Positions 7,436-15,791 of a DNA stretch of 29,294 bases are shown in pieces. The stretch's first letter is position 1. Every line of letters begins with the position of its first letter. The notes below the pieces were generated by a model. That model saw only the letters and a program-made list of their open reading frames with translations, made no database searches and was not told the origin of the DNA. The stretch spans positions 1 through 29,294 of the forward strand of contig DAONDQ010000023.1 in the NCBI GenBank assembly GCA_035402645.1, read 5' to 3'. The DNA comes from DAONDQ01 sp035402645. GTDB taxonomy: Bacteria; Cloacimonadota; Cloacimonadia; Cloacimonadales; DAONDQ01. Made by a program: the position numbers and the translations under genes.

Positions 7436-9574
7436 TTATTTTACTAAGACCAATTTTCTGCTTGTTTCTTGTCCATTACAACTCATCTTGGCAAAATAAA
7501 CACCGGATGCAACTGACTTGTTGTTAAAATCAATCCCATTCCAAGTCACAGTATGAGTACCTTGCGTAAACTGATCATTCACCACACTCTCCACTAACTG
7601 ACCCCTGATATTATAAATATCCAGTTTCACTATCCCTGATGATGGTAAACTAAAGCTGATCGTCGTACTTGGATTGAATGGATTGGGGTAGTTGGATAAA
7701 GTCATTTTTTGAAATGGAACTACCTGATCATCGACAGCTACAAGAGAACTAATATCTAAGACATTCATTCCATAGGCAAAATTCGAAGTATAGAGTAAAT
7801 TATTATTTAGATACATTCCGCTTGTAGACAGATTCCAGGCATACGTGTTATTCAAAGTTGGGGTTGCAGGAACTGTGACGTCATAAACTCCAATTTCATT
7901 CCAGGCATCATCAGCAATGATCAGGTAATTATCTTTCTTATAAACTTTTCCAATACTGCTTGATGAATGAGGAAGAATTGTACTATGATATACAGGCATA
8001 GAAGGATTGGATACATCAATCACCAGCAATCCTTCCCTGGAAGCAGCCAAATAGAGCATATTATCGACAATGGCTGAAGAAGATGTGTGATTGGTGATTA
8101 ACAAATGCCCGAGATATCTTGGGTTCGTCGGATCAGATACATTTATGGTTACGACTTCATTTGCATATGTAACATAAGCAATCCCTGATTTCACTGCAAT
8201 AGAAAAAGGTCTACTCTCTAAAGGCACTGGACCTGGATAAACAAATGAACTGAGTAATATAGGACTAGCTGGATTAATAACGTCAAGGATTACCAAGCCA
8301 AATTCGTCATCTGCTAAGTAAACAATTGATGAAGAAACGGCAATAGCATTAATACCAGTCAAACACCAATAATTTCCCTGCAATACAAGGCTCGATGGGT
8401 TTGTGGCATTATATATTTCCAATCCATTATAATCGATCAAATATAAACTATTTCCTTCAGATGCCATACAGCTTAGAATCATTGAAGAGTATTGTCCCAT
8501 GGCTTGCGGTAAATTTGGGTTAGAGATATTGATCACTCTTAAACCCGAAAAATCTCCGTCGGTGATAAAAGCCGCATTATTAATGACTGCTAGATTTGAA
8601 GCATTTCCTGGAGTTTCTAGAGATCCAATCAGTTGAGGATTCGTGTCATTAGAAATATCGATGATTTGAATCCCTTTAGTGTAACTTACTAAATAAGCTA
8701 AATTATCCTTGATAATAGCATCTGTGGCAATAGTCGAGTATTTTTTCATGAGAATAGGAGATTGGGGATTCGAAATATCAACGATCTGTAATCCGAGTGG
8801 TCCATAGGACAGATAGGCATAATTCCCGATAATTTTCACAGAGTAAGCGTACCCCGATACATCTGCAGTCATAGGTGAATATTGGCCCAATAACTGTGGT
8901 AATTGGGGATTAGAAATATCGAATATTGAAAATCCATATTCGGAGTTATTTACGTAAGCCCTATTCCCCGAAACGGTAACTGATCTAGCATATCCCATTT
9001 GATAAGTAGATAATACTTGTAAATTTTGCGGATCAGTCGCATCAATAATTGTAAAACCTCCCCCTGCGAGGTAAACGATATTTCCTATTACGCATAGACC
9101 GCTTCCCCATTCAGTCGGGTAAGAACCTAAAAGAATTGGCGTTTGAGGGTTGGAAATATCAAAAATCATCAGCCCCGTGTCATAACAGGCAAGATAAGCT
9201 CTATTTCCTTCAACAGCAATATAATTTGCTGAGTTGGGAGTAGGATATGATCCTATTATTTGTGGACTCTGAGAGTTTGAAACATCAATTATCTGCAATC
9301 CAGAAGTACCTTCAGCAACATAAACAAGATCACCTGATATTTCCATAGACAGTCCTGTCCCAAGTGTAGTGCAGGATCCTAATAATTGTGGGGCTATGGG
9401 ATTTGTAATATCAATGACTTTAAAATCTATATCATCAGCAATGTAAGCGATGTTTTCAGAAATAGCCATTGAACTTGCTGCACCTGTTGTTTCAAATTCA
9501 CCAATCTTATGAAACGTAGCAAAAATGGGTAAGATTACAAGAAGTAAAGACATAATGAAGAGAGTTGATTTCAT
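7436..9574 (-). CDS. Secreted LVIVD-repeat beta-propeller protein with C-terminal FlgD-like/sorting domain (paralog 1)
   Basis: A 712-aa exported protein. An upstream in-frame ATG exists at 9598, but GGAGG lies four bases before the ATG at 9574, which begins the signal peptide (MKSTLFIMSLLLVILPIFA). The body is about 14 repeats of roughly 43 residues. Each has a strand of the type AYLA, then GLQIIDVSNPQSPQLLGSY, which is the LVIVD repeat (PF08309) expected to build beta-propeller blades. The last about 85 residues are a FlgD-like Ig domain (NYPNPFNPSTTISFSLP ... SRKLVLVK), probably a C-terminal secretion or anchoring tag. No enzyme residues are recognisable, so binding or adhesion at the cell surface is the simplest guess. 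Its paralog lies directly upstream on the same strand (9987-12137). I see no terminator hairpin after the stop. Confidence 0.88.
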   Translation of the reverse strand: MKSTLFIMSLLLVILPIFATFHKIGEFETTGAASSMAISENIAYIADDIDFKVIDITNPIAPQLLGSCTTLGTGLSMEISGDLVYVAEGTSGLQIIDVSNSQSPQIIGSYPTPNSANYIAVEGNRAYLACYDTGLMIFDISNPQTPILLGSYPTEWGSGLCVIGNIVYLAGGGFTIIDATDPQNLQVLSTYQMGYARSVTVSGNRAYVNNSEYGFSIFDISNPQLPQLLGQYSPMTADVSGYAYSVKIIGNYAYLSYGPLGLQIVDISNPQSPILMKKYSTIATDAIIKDNLAYLVSYTKGIQIIDISNDTNPQLIGSLETPGNASNLAVINNAAFITDGDFSGLRVINISNPNLPQAMGQYSSMILSCMASEGNSLYLIDYNGLEIYNATNPSSLVLQGNYWCLTGINAIAVSSSIVYLADDEFGLVILDVINPASPILLSSFVYPGPVPLESRPFSIAVKSGIAYVTYANEVVTINVSDPTNPRYLGHLLITNHTSSSAIVDNMLYLAASREGLLVIDVSNPSMPVYHSTILPHSSSSIGKVYKKDNYLIIADDAWNEIGVYDVTVPATPTLNNTYAWNLSTSGMYLNNNLLYTSNFAYGMNVLDISSLVAVDDQVVPFQKMTLSNYPNPFNPSTTISFSLPSSGIVKLDIYNIRGQLVESVVNDQFTQGTHTVTWNGIDFNNKSVASGVYFAKMSCNGQETSRKLVLVK

Positions 9575-9986
9575 TGTTCCTCCAATCTGTTTAACCATAA
9601 TATTCGTAATGTTTACGAACCCTTGTTTATTTCTCCATTAACAATTAATGATATACACGATTAAGATAGAATATTAATTCTACTATTATAAAAGCATATA
9701 ACATTCCTAATTTGATTATTTTTGATTCAAAGCAAATTAAAAGTGCAAATACTTTTCATTTGAAAAAGATTAAGAGAGGTGGAATTGATCTTCAGGTGGT
9801 TTACCAATTCTGGAGTTCATGACCCCGAGTCGTTCTGCATTGTAAAGATTCGAAAAAACGTTGTGGATTTCAGAATCGTTTTATTATCGACCAGAGCAAG
9901 TCAGAAAGTATGAAGTCCACACATCCTTTTAGATTATGAAATAAATAGTCACGAAGGATGTATGAACTCCAAACTTTCTTGGGTTT
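9575..9986. other. Intergenic region, 412 bases, between the two propeller paralogs
   Basis: AT-rich, with no credible gene. The left part should hold the promoter of the 7436-9574 gene. The right part carries three variants of a tggagttcata motif (9811 on plus, about 9911 and 9965 on minus). It also carries a 7-base inverted pair, acatcct and aggatgt (about 9921 and 9955), too widely spaced to be a convincing terminator. Confidence 0.55.
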
Positions 9987-12137
9987 TTATTTCACTAAGA
10001 CCAACTTTCTGCTTTTTTCTTGTCCATTACAACTCATTCTGGCAAAATATACGCCAGAAGCAACAGGTGTATTATAATCAGAAAAACCATTCCAAATCAC
10101 TGAATATTGCCCTGAGTCGCGATAATCGTCCACGAGGTTCCTGACAAGCTGTCCCTTGATATTGAAAATAGATATCTGTACTTTCCCGGATTGGGGTAGT
10201 GAAAATCGAATCGTAGTTTCGGGGTTAAAAGGGTTCGGGTAGTTGTTGAGAGATAGTTTGATTGGGGCAATCTCAACCTGATCATGATTGGGAACAACGA
10301 AGTCGTAATTATAAATACCAATTCCTTCATTACCATTGAGAGCATATAAGATATGATCATTGAAGACCATTTCATCACAAATGATGTTATTGGGAATTGT
10401 ATGCAGTATAACTGGATTGAGCGGATCGTCGATATTATATATATAAACGGTGTCCCAAGCCTCGTCGCAAAGGAAGAGCAAATTGTATTTCATCGTAATG
10501 CTGCTGATAAGGCTGTTTGAACTGGGAAGTATGGTATTGATAATTGCAGGGTTGGTTGGATTTGAAATATCGATAATCTTCACCCCACCATATTCAGTAG
10601 CAGCATATAAAACTGAATCCCTTATGGTTATGAATTTTGCTCTTGGATAAGGATCCGTAAAACCAAGCAGCGTTGGATTCAGAAGATTATCCATATTCAG
10701 TATATAGAGCCCTAATGAAGAAATGGAGAGATATGCTCTATTCCCTATCACTTCCATCGCCAGGACATCACCCACAGGATAATAACTTCCGATATAATGC
10801 AATAGGTTTGGATTTGATACATTGATAATCTCGAGTCCCAACCCGGAATCATAGATGTATGCCTTCCCATCCGAGACTGTTGCACTCATTGGGAAAGGAG
10901 TCTGGTATCGACTCATGAGCTGAGGATTCTCCGGATTCGATACATCAACCAAATACAAGCCATTCCCCATATCTCCAGTTAGTAATAAATAGGCGATGTT
11001 TCCAACCACCTTGACATAAGAGACATTATTTCCTTCGCCATATGATGCAAGTACCTGAGGAGATTGCGGATTGGAAACATTCAGTATTTTCAAACCTAAG
11101 CTGTTGTATGCAACATAGGATATGCTTCCCTGGATATCCATATAATTTGGCTTTATCGATGTATGAAGTGTGGTCAGCAACAGATTATCAATCAAATCTG
11201 AAGTTTCTAACACCTGGAGATCGAAAGCTTCATTTGTCAGGTAGATATGATTTCCGTTCGGATATAGAGAAACATTGGTTGAAACCGGTATTTGATAAAA
11301 GCTAACCAGCATAGGTGATTGCGGGTTGGAGACATCCACCATCCTCACTTCCCTACTGCTTGATATGTAAGCTATATTACCTTCAAGTCTTATTTTCTGT
11401 GCTATATCGGAAGGATCATCATTGAAATGATAGATACCCAGTAATTGTGGGTTTAATGGGTTTTCCACATTGAGAATTTCCAAGTGATTCGCACACAGGA
11501 GATATGCAATATGATTGCGTACAGCCAATCCCTTAACCCCGCCTGATGTATCATATGTATTGATCAAGGTGGGAGTCGTTGGTGCAATGACATTCACAAA
11601 TTGAATCCCAGTACTATCGAGAAGATACGCAACTGAATCTGCCTTTTCAACTTCAAATACATAGCGGAGATAATTTTGATACGAGCCAAGTAATTGAGGG
11701 GATTGAGGATTATTGATATTGTATATGACCAATCCGTAACCATCTGCAATAATATATGCAATTCTCTGGTCAACCTTGATCGATATCGAATTGTATTCAG
11801 CACTATATCCCGCTGTCACTCCCAGCATATTATGCTCTGAGACATCGAATATGATTAACCCGATACTATCCCCGACTGCATAAAGCGTGTTGTTATCCAA
11901 ATCAATCGCATTCAGGTTAAATTCTGTTTGCATCGACACACTAAAAGCAGGAGATGAAGGATTTATCACATCAATGACTTGTAGACCTGAACCATCTCCG
12001 ATCATATATGCGGTATCATTGTGGATAATCACATCACGTGCAGAACCATCGATCTGGAAGTCAGATATCTTATGTATGTAAGCATGAATCGAAAAACAAG
12101 ATAAAAAAATGAAAAGGATGGTCATGCATATTCTCAT
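9987..12137 (-). CDS. Secreted LVIVD-repeat beta-propeller protein with C-terminal FlgD-like/sorting domain (paralog 2)
   Basis: A 716-aa exported protein. The open frame extends to 12209, but the ATG at 12137 is preceded by a six-G Shine-Dalgarno and opens the signal peptide (MRICMTILFIFLSCFSIHA), so the longer form is rejected. As in paralog 1, about 14 LVIVD-type repeats are visible, for example GLQVIDVINPSSPAF, GLVIYNINNPQSPQLLGSY and GLYLVDVSNPENPQLMSRY. The end is a FlgD-like domain (NYPNPFNPETTIRFSLP ... SRKLVLVK). The last 22 residues differ from paralog 1 at only two positions, while the propeller parts have diverged much more. Function is unknown; a surface-exposed binding propeller is inferred. 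Confidence 0.88.
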   Translation of the reverse strand: MRICMTILFIFLSCFSIHAYIHKISDFQIDGSARDVIIHNDTAYMIGDGSGLQVIDVINPSSPAFSVSMQTEFNLNAIDLDNNTLYAVGDSIGLIIFDVSEHNMLGVTAGYSAEYNSISIKVDQRIAYIIADGYGLVIYNINNPQSPQLLGSYQNYLRYVFEVEKADSVAYLLDSTGIQFVNVIAPTTPTLINTYDTSGGVKGLAVRNHIAYLLCANHLEILNVENPLNPQLLGIYHFNDDPSDIAQKIRLEGNIAYISSSREVRMVDVSNPQSPMLVSFYQIPVSTNVSLYPNGNHIYLTNEAFDLQVLETSDLIDNLLLTTLHTSIKPNYMDIQGSISYVAYNSLGLKILNVSNPQSPQVLASYGEGNNVSYVKVVGNIAYLLLTGDMGNGLYLVDVSNPENPQLMSRYQTPFPMSATVSDGKAYIYDSGLGLEIINVSNPNLLHYIGSYYPVGDVLAMEVIGNRAYLSISSLGLYILNMDNLLNPTLLGFTDPYPRAKFITIRDSVLYAATEYGGVKIIDISNPTNPAIINTILPSSNSLISSITMKYNLLFLCDEAWDTVYIYNIDDPLNPVILHTIPNNIICDEMVFNDHILYALNGNEGIGIYNYDFVVPNHDQVEIAPIKLSLNNYPNPFNPETTIRFSLPQSGKVQISIFNIKGQLVRNLVDDYRDSGQYSVIWNGFSDYNTPVASGVYFARMSCNGQEKSRKLVLVK

Positions 12138-12313
12138 TGGTCCCCCCTTCTGAATCTGCATCTTAAGCCATAAATCAATGTACGATGAAATATATTGAAT
12201 AGAAGACAATAATCAAAGCAATATTGGATTACTAAACAAATCCTGACAATATTTATTTAGGAATCAAGGAATAATAATTCGATATAATGCTGAAGATTAA
12301 TACATGGAATAGC

Positions 12314-13894
12314 TTAATGATCAATTTGGTATGTTATTTTTCCATTGATGATTGTAATAAGGGGGGCACATTGAAGCCAGAAAGTATTATCTTCTTTTGT
12401 AAAATCATCGATCACAATGAGGTCTGCAAGCATTCCCTGCCGGATAATTCCCCGTTTATCCTGATCCTGTGTGGAAGCGACAGCCCAGATTGTATAGCAT
12501 TTGATAGCTGTGGATGCATCGATCCTTTCATTCGGATGCCAGGAAGGATTCTGAGGATTGTTCATATGCCTTCTTTCCAATGCTGAATAAATTCCCTGGA
12601 ACGGACTTATTGTTTCCACGGGTGCATCAGAACTAAACCCGGGTTCCAAACCCGCCTTGATGAGAGAAGCAAACATATATGCGCTTTCCTGTGCAGATTC
12701 ACTCCAGTATTTCGTGATCAAGGGAATATCGGTTCGCATATGAACCGGCTGCATGGAGCAGAATATCCGATTCTCGAGCAATGACGGTATATCTTCTTTC
12801 CTGATGCACTGCAGATGTTCAATACGATGAGGCATGATACCATGCCTGTGATTCACTCGATCAAGAACACCAATGACCTCATGCACGCATTTATCACCGA
12901 TGGCATGTATACTGGATGAAATTCCGTGTTTTACACCTTTCTCAACAAGTTGTTCAAGTTCAGGAGCAGTCATATTCATATGACCGTAATAATTCGGCTG
13001 ATCCGGATATGGTTCAAACATGCTGGCAGTTTGGGAGCCTATTGATCCATCCATGAAAATTTTCATCCCACCGATCTTCAACGTTTCAGAACCTGTATAA
13101 GAGTGAATACCGGAAGCAATCATTTCATCCAATTTATCTGAAGGGAAGTGCCAGCAGAAGCGGAAAGGTATGCCTTCATCATCCAGTTCGTTATAGATGG
13201 AGAACGCCTCTGCATTTTCCATACTGTGAATCCCTGCCAACCCTAATTTCCAGGATTCTTCGATTGCGCTTCTCGCGATTTGCTTCATCTCAGGTCTCGT
13301 CATCGGCGGAATCACCCTATCAATCAAATCCCAGGCTAATTCAGAGAGCATACCGTTCGGTGTGCCGTCCGGAAAGTGATGGATATATCCTCCCGTAGGA
13401 TTGGGTGTATCTGCATGGATTCCGGCTGCTTTAAGAGCCAAACTGTTGCACCATTTGGAATGAAAGTCCTTGCTCTCGAATGATACCGGGATATCCGGGA
13501 ATATCCGATCAAGGAAATGGCAATCCATCTGATTTGAATCGGGATAAATATTTCGGTTCCAACCGCTGCCTCTCAACCATTTGGGAAGTATGGGATGTGA
13601 ATTTCGATATTGTTCAAGGATATTCGCAATGTCAGTAAGATTCATCGCAGGCTCCAGATCGATTGCAACCTTCTTTCTTGCATATTCGAAGAAATGAGTG
13701 TGTGTATCGATGAATGCAGGTAAAATGACTTTTCCGTTCAGATTGATGGAATCGATCGTATGGTTTGGATCAGGTCTATCTTTCCAATCACCTATCCAAT
13801 CGATCCTGTTTTGTTTGATGATGAGGGAATCTGCTTGTAAAAATCCAAGAATGGGGTCATAGAGCCTGGCATTTGTCAATGCAATCACCTGCAT
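12314..13894 (-). CDS. Amidohydrolase family 3 metal-dependent hydrolase (YtcJ-like)
   Basis: A 526-aa cytoplasmic enzyme without signal peptide. The N-terminal beta-sandwich part contains LTNARLYDP and is closed by the C-terminal segment GMLADLIVIDDF...NGKITY, as in urease-superfamily proteins. Metal-site and catalytic motifs of the amidohydrolase 3 group (PF07969) are intact: His65 and His67 in DTHTHFFE, Lys278 in KIFMDGS, His330 in HAIGDK, His360 in RIEHLQ and Asp423 in SSDAPVE. Relatives hydrolyse N-acyl or formyl amides, but the substrate cannot be assigned here. The start at 13894 has GGAAG five bases ahead. The clpX terminator lies immediately upstream, so the gene probably has a separate promoter or relies on read-through. 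No terminator is evident downstream. Confidence 0.88.
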   Translation of the reverse strand: MQVIALTNARLYDPILGFLQADSLIIKQNRIDWIGDWKDRPDPNHTIDSINLNGKVILPAFIDTHTHFFEYARKKVAIDLEPAMNLTDIANILEQYRNSHPILPKWLRGSGWNRNIYPDSNQMDCHFLDRIFPDIPVSFESKDFHSKWCNSLALKAAGIHADTPNPTGGYIHHFPDGTPNGMLSELAWDLIDRVIPPMTRPEMKQIARSAIEESWKLGLAGIHSMENAEAFSIYNELDDEGIPFRFCWHFPSDKLDEMIASGIHSYTGSETLKIGGMKIFMDGSIGSQTASMFEPYPDQPNYYGHMNMTAPELEQLVEKGVKHGISSSIHAIGDKCVHEVIGVLDRVNHRHGIMPHRIEHLQCIRKEDIPSLLENRIFCSMQPVHMRTDIPLITKYWSESAQESAYMFASLIKAGLEPGFSSDAPVETISPFQGIYSALERRHMNNPQNPSWHPNERIDASTAIKCYTIWAVASTQDQDKRGIIRQGMLADLIVIDDFTKEDNTFWLQCAPLITIINGKITYQIDH

Positions 13895-13907
13895 GATACT
13901 TCCTTAC

Positions 13908-13934
13908 AAAAAAAGGCAGCGTTGAAGCTGCCTT
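13908..13934 (-). terminator. Rho-independent terminator of the tig-clpP-clpX operon
   Basis: An 8-bp perfect stem, AAGGCAGC with GCTGCCTT (13913-13920 with 13927-13934), with a 6-base loop. On the minus strand it is followed by seven T in total. It lies 15 bases after the clpX stop. The amidohydrolase start codon is only 13 bases further on. Confidence 0.92.
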
Positions 13935-13949
13935 GTTAAGATTATCAAA

Positions 13950-15188
13950 CTAAGCAGTTTTCTTTTCTTTCTTATCCTGCTTATTAAATGCTGTTAAAAG
14001 ATCCTTACTGCCTTCAATCACTTCACGCGTGACAGTGCATTCAGTGATATTCGGCATATTGGGCAATTCATACATCAGGTTGAGCATGATCCTTTCCATG
14101 ATTGTACGTAAGCCTCTGGCACCGGTCTTCTGGTTGATTGCGATCTTTGCAATGGAAGACAGGGCATCTTCTGTGAATTCAAGATTCACGCCATCCAATT
14201 CAAATAATTTCTTGTACTGTTTACAGATGGCATTCCGAGGTTGCGTCAGTATCTGGATCAGGGCTGATTCACTCAGTTCATGAAGCGTGGCGATCACAGG
14301 CATTCTTCCTATCAATTCAGGGATCAACCCGTACTTCAGAAGATCATCGGAAATCGTTTGTTCGAAGATATCCGGTTGTTCCGTCTGAACCATGATATCA
14401 GCATCAAAGCCAACATTCTTCTTGTTCACACGGCTTTGGATGATCTTTTCCAGACCGAAGAAGGCTCCTCCGCAAATGAAGAGGATATTGGTCGTATCCA
14501 TTTCAATAAAATCCTGCTGAGGATGCTTTCGTCCGCCTTTGGGTGGTACATTGACCTTGGTACCTTCCAGTATCTTCAATAAAGCCTGCTGCACACCCTC
14601 ACCAGAGACATCCCTGGTAATGGAAGGAGTTTCGGATTTCCTGGATATCTTGTCGATCTCGTCGAGATAAATGATACCCCTTTCAGCCTTGGCAACATCG
14701 TAATTTGCATTCTGTAGTAAGCGGACAAGGATGTTTTCTACATCTTCACCCACATAACCGGCTTCCGTCAGTGTAGTTGCATCAGAAATTGCAAATGGAA
14801 CTTTCAGGTACTTGGCAAGGGTCTGAGCCATCAGGGTCTTACCTGAGCCAGTTGGTCCAATCATGAGGATATTACTTTTTTCAAGTTCTATTTCATCGTG
14901 CTTCTTCATTCTGAAGATACGCTTATAATGATTATAAACAGCTACTGCAATGATTTGCTTGGCTTTATCCTGTCCAATCACATACTGATCAAGGAATTCC
15001 TTGATCTCTTTTGGCTTTGGCAGGACAAAATGATCGAGTTCTTCTTCCTGTTTGTCATTTTCAAGAATTGTAGAACACATTTCAATGCATTCATCACAGA
15101 TATTTCCCTGCAGACCATGAATCATCTGCTTGGTTTCATTTTCCGGACGGCCACAGAAAGAACATTTGAGATTTGAGTATTTCTCCAA
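13950..15188 (-). CDS. clpX: ATP-dependent Clp protease ATP-binding subunit ClpX
   Basis: AAA+ unfoldase that feeds tagged proteins into ClpP. Seen in 412 aa: N-terminal C4 zinc-binding domain (Cys9, Cys12, Cys31, Cys34), Walker A GPTGSGKT (111-118), pore-1 loop GYVGED (144-149), Walker B IIYLDEIDK (172-180), pore-2 region RDVSGEGVQ (191-199) and the RKH loop (219-221). The ClpP-docking loop carries VGF in place of the common IGF (in NKKNVGFDADI). The start codon is TTG at 15188, six bases after TAGGAG, where TAG is the stop codon of clpP; the ribosome site therefore overlaps the clpP stop and translation is probably coupled. Third gene of the tRNA-Leu/tig/clpP/clpX transcription unit. Confidence 0.97.
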   Translation of the reverse strand: MEKYSNLKCSFCGRPENETKQMIHGLQGNICDECIEMCSTILENDKQEEELDHFVLPKPKEIKEFLDQYVIGQDKAKQIIAVAVYNHYKRIFRMKKHDEIELEKSNILMIGPTGSGKTLMAQTLAKYLKVPFAISDATTLTEAGYVGEDVENILVRLLQNANYDVAKAERGIIYLDEIDKISRKSETPSITRDVSGEGVQQALLKILEGTKVNVPPKGGRKHPQQDFIEMDTTNILFICGGAFFGLEKIIQSRVNKKNVGFDADIMVQTEQPDIFEQTISDDLLKYGLIPELIGRMPVIATLHELSESALIQILTQPRNAICKQYKKLFELDGVNLEFTEDALSSIAKIAINQKTGARGLRTIMERIMLNLMYELPNMPNITECTVTREVIEGSKDLLTAFNKQDKKEKKTA

Positions 15189-15197
15189 GTGAGACTC

Positions 15198-15782
15198 CTA
15201 TTTTCTTTTAACAATCACTTCATCGATAATGCCGTATTCTTTTGCTTCCTGAGCGCTCATGAAATAATTACGATCGGTATCTCTCATGATCTTTTCGGCA
15301 TTCTGCTTTGTATGATGTTGAAGGATTAGGCTCAATCTCTCTTTCAGATAGAGTATTTCCTTTGCCTGGATCTCGATATCCGTTGCCTGTCCCTGAACTC
15401 CGCCAAGTGGTTGATGTATCATCACACGGCTATTGGGAAGGCAAAATCTCTTGCCACTTGCTCCTGCGGCAAGAAGCACAGCCCCCATACTTGCAGCCTG
15501 ACCAATACAGGTAGTGCTTACATGCGGCTTGATATACTGCATGGTATCGTATATTGCCAATCCGGCGGTGATCACACCACCCGGACTGTTGATATACATG
15601 GATATATCCTTCTCAGGGTCTTCACCCTCAAGATGAAGGAGTTGCGCAACAATGAGATCTGCAACATAATCGTCAATTGGACCACATACAAAAACGATGC
15701 GGTCTTTTAACAGACGTGAATATATATCATAAGCCCTTTCAGTTCGTCCAACCTGTTCTATGACAATAGGAACGTAAGGCAT
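15198..15782 (-). CDS. clpP: ATP-dependent Clp protease proteolytic subunit ClpP, with Asn at the catalytic Asp position
   Basis: Serine peptidase subunit that forms the double-ring chamber paired with ClpX. The length of 194 aa is typical. The nucleophile Ser98 lies in GQAASMGAVLLAAG and His123 in MIHQPLGG. The third triad residue, usually Asp in RDTDRD, is Asn172 here (RDTDRNYFMSAQEA); the codon AAT is clear in the DNA. Listeria ClpP1 also has a Ser-His-Asn triad, with altered assembly and activity. The N-terminus (MPYVPIVIEQVGRTERAYDIYSRLLKDRI) is the usual short propeptide-like start. The start at 15782 has AGGAG five bases upstream, and the gene begins nine bases after the tig stop. It is the only ClpP in this window. 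Confidence 0.96.
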   Translation of the reverse strand: MPYVPIVIEQVGRTERAYDIYSRLLKDRIVFVCGPIDDYVADLIVAQLLHLEGEDPEKDISMYINSPGGVITAGLAIYDTMQYIKPHVSTTCIGQAASMGAVLLAAGASGKRFCLPNSRVMIHQPLGGVQGQATDIEIQAKEILYLKERLSLILQHHTKQNAEKIMRDTDRNYFMSAQEAKEYGIIDEVIVKRK

Positions 15783-15791
15783 GATGTCTCC

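Noticed and set aside
9775..9890. Short minus-strand open stretch (about 36 codons containing LYNAERLGVMNSRIGKPPED), possibly a gene remnant
   Set aside because: No plausible start with ribosome site, no family recognised, and a stop just upstream in frame; too little to call a pseudogene.
12138..12209. N-terminal extension of the second propeller protein to 12209
   Set aside because: It would bury the signal peptide 24 residues inside the protein; the six-G ribosome site directly before 12137 fixes the start there.
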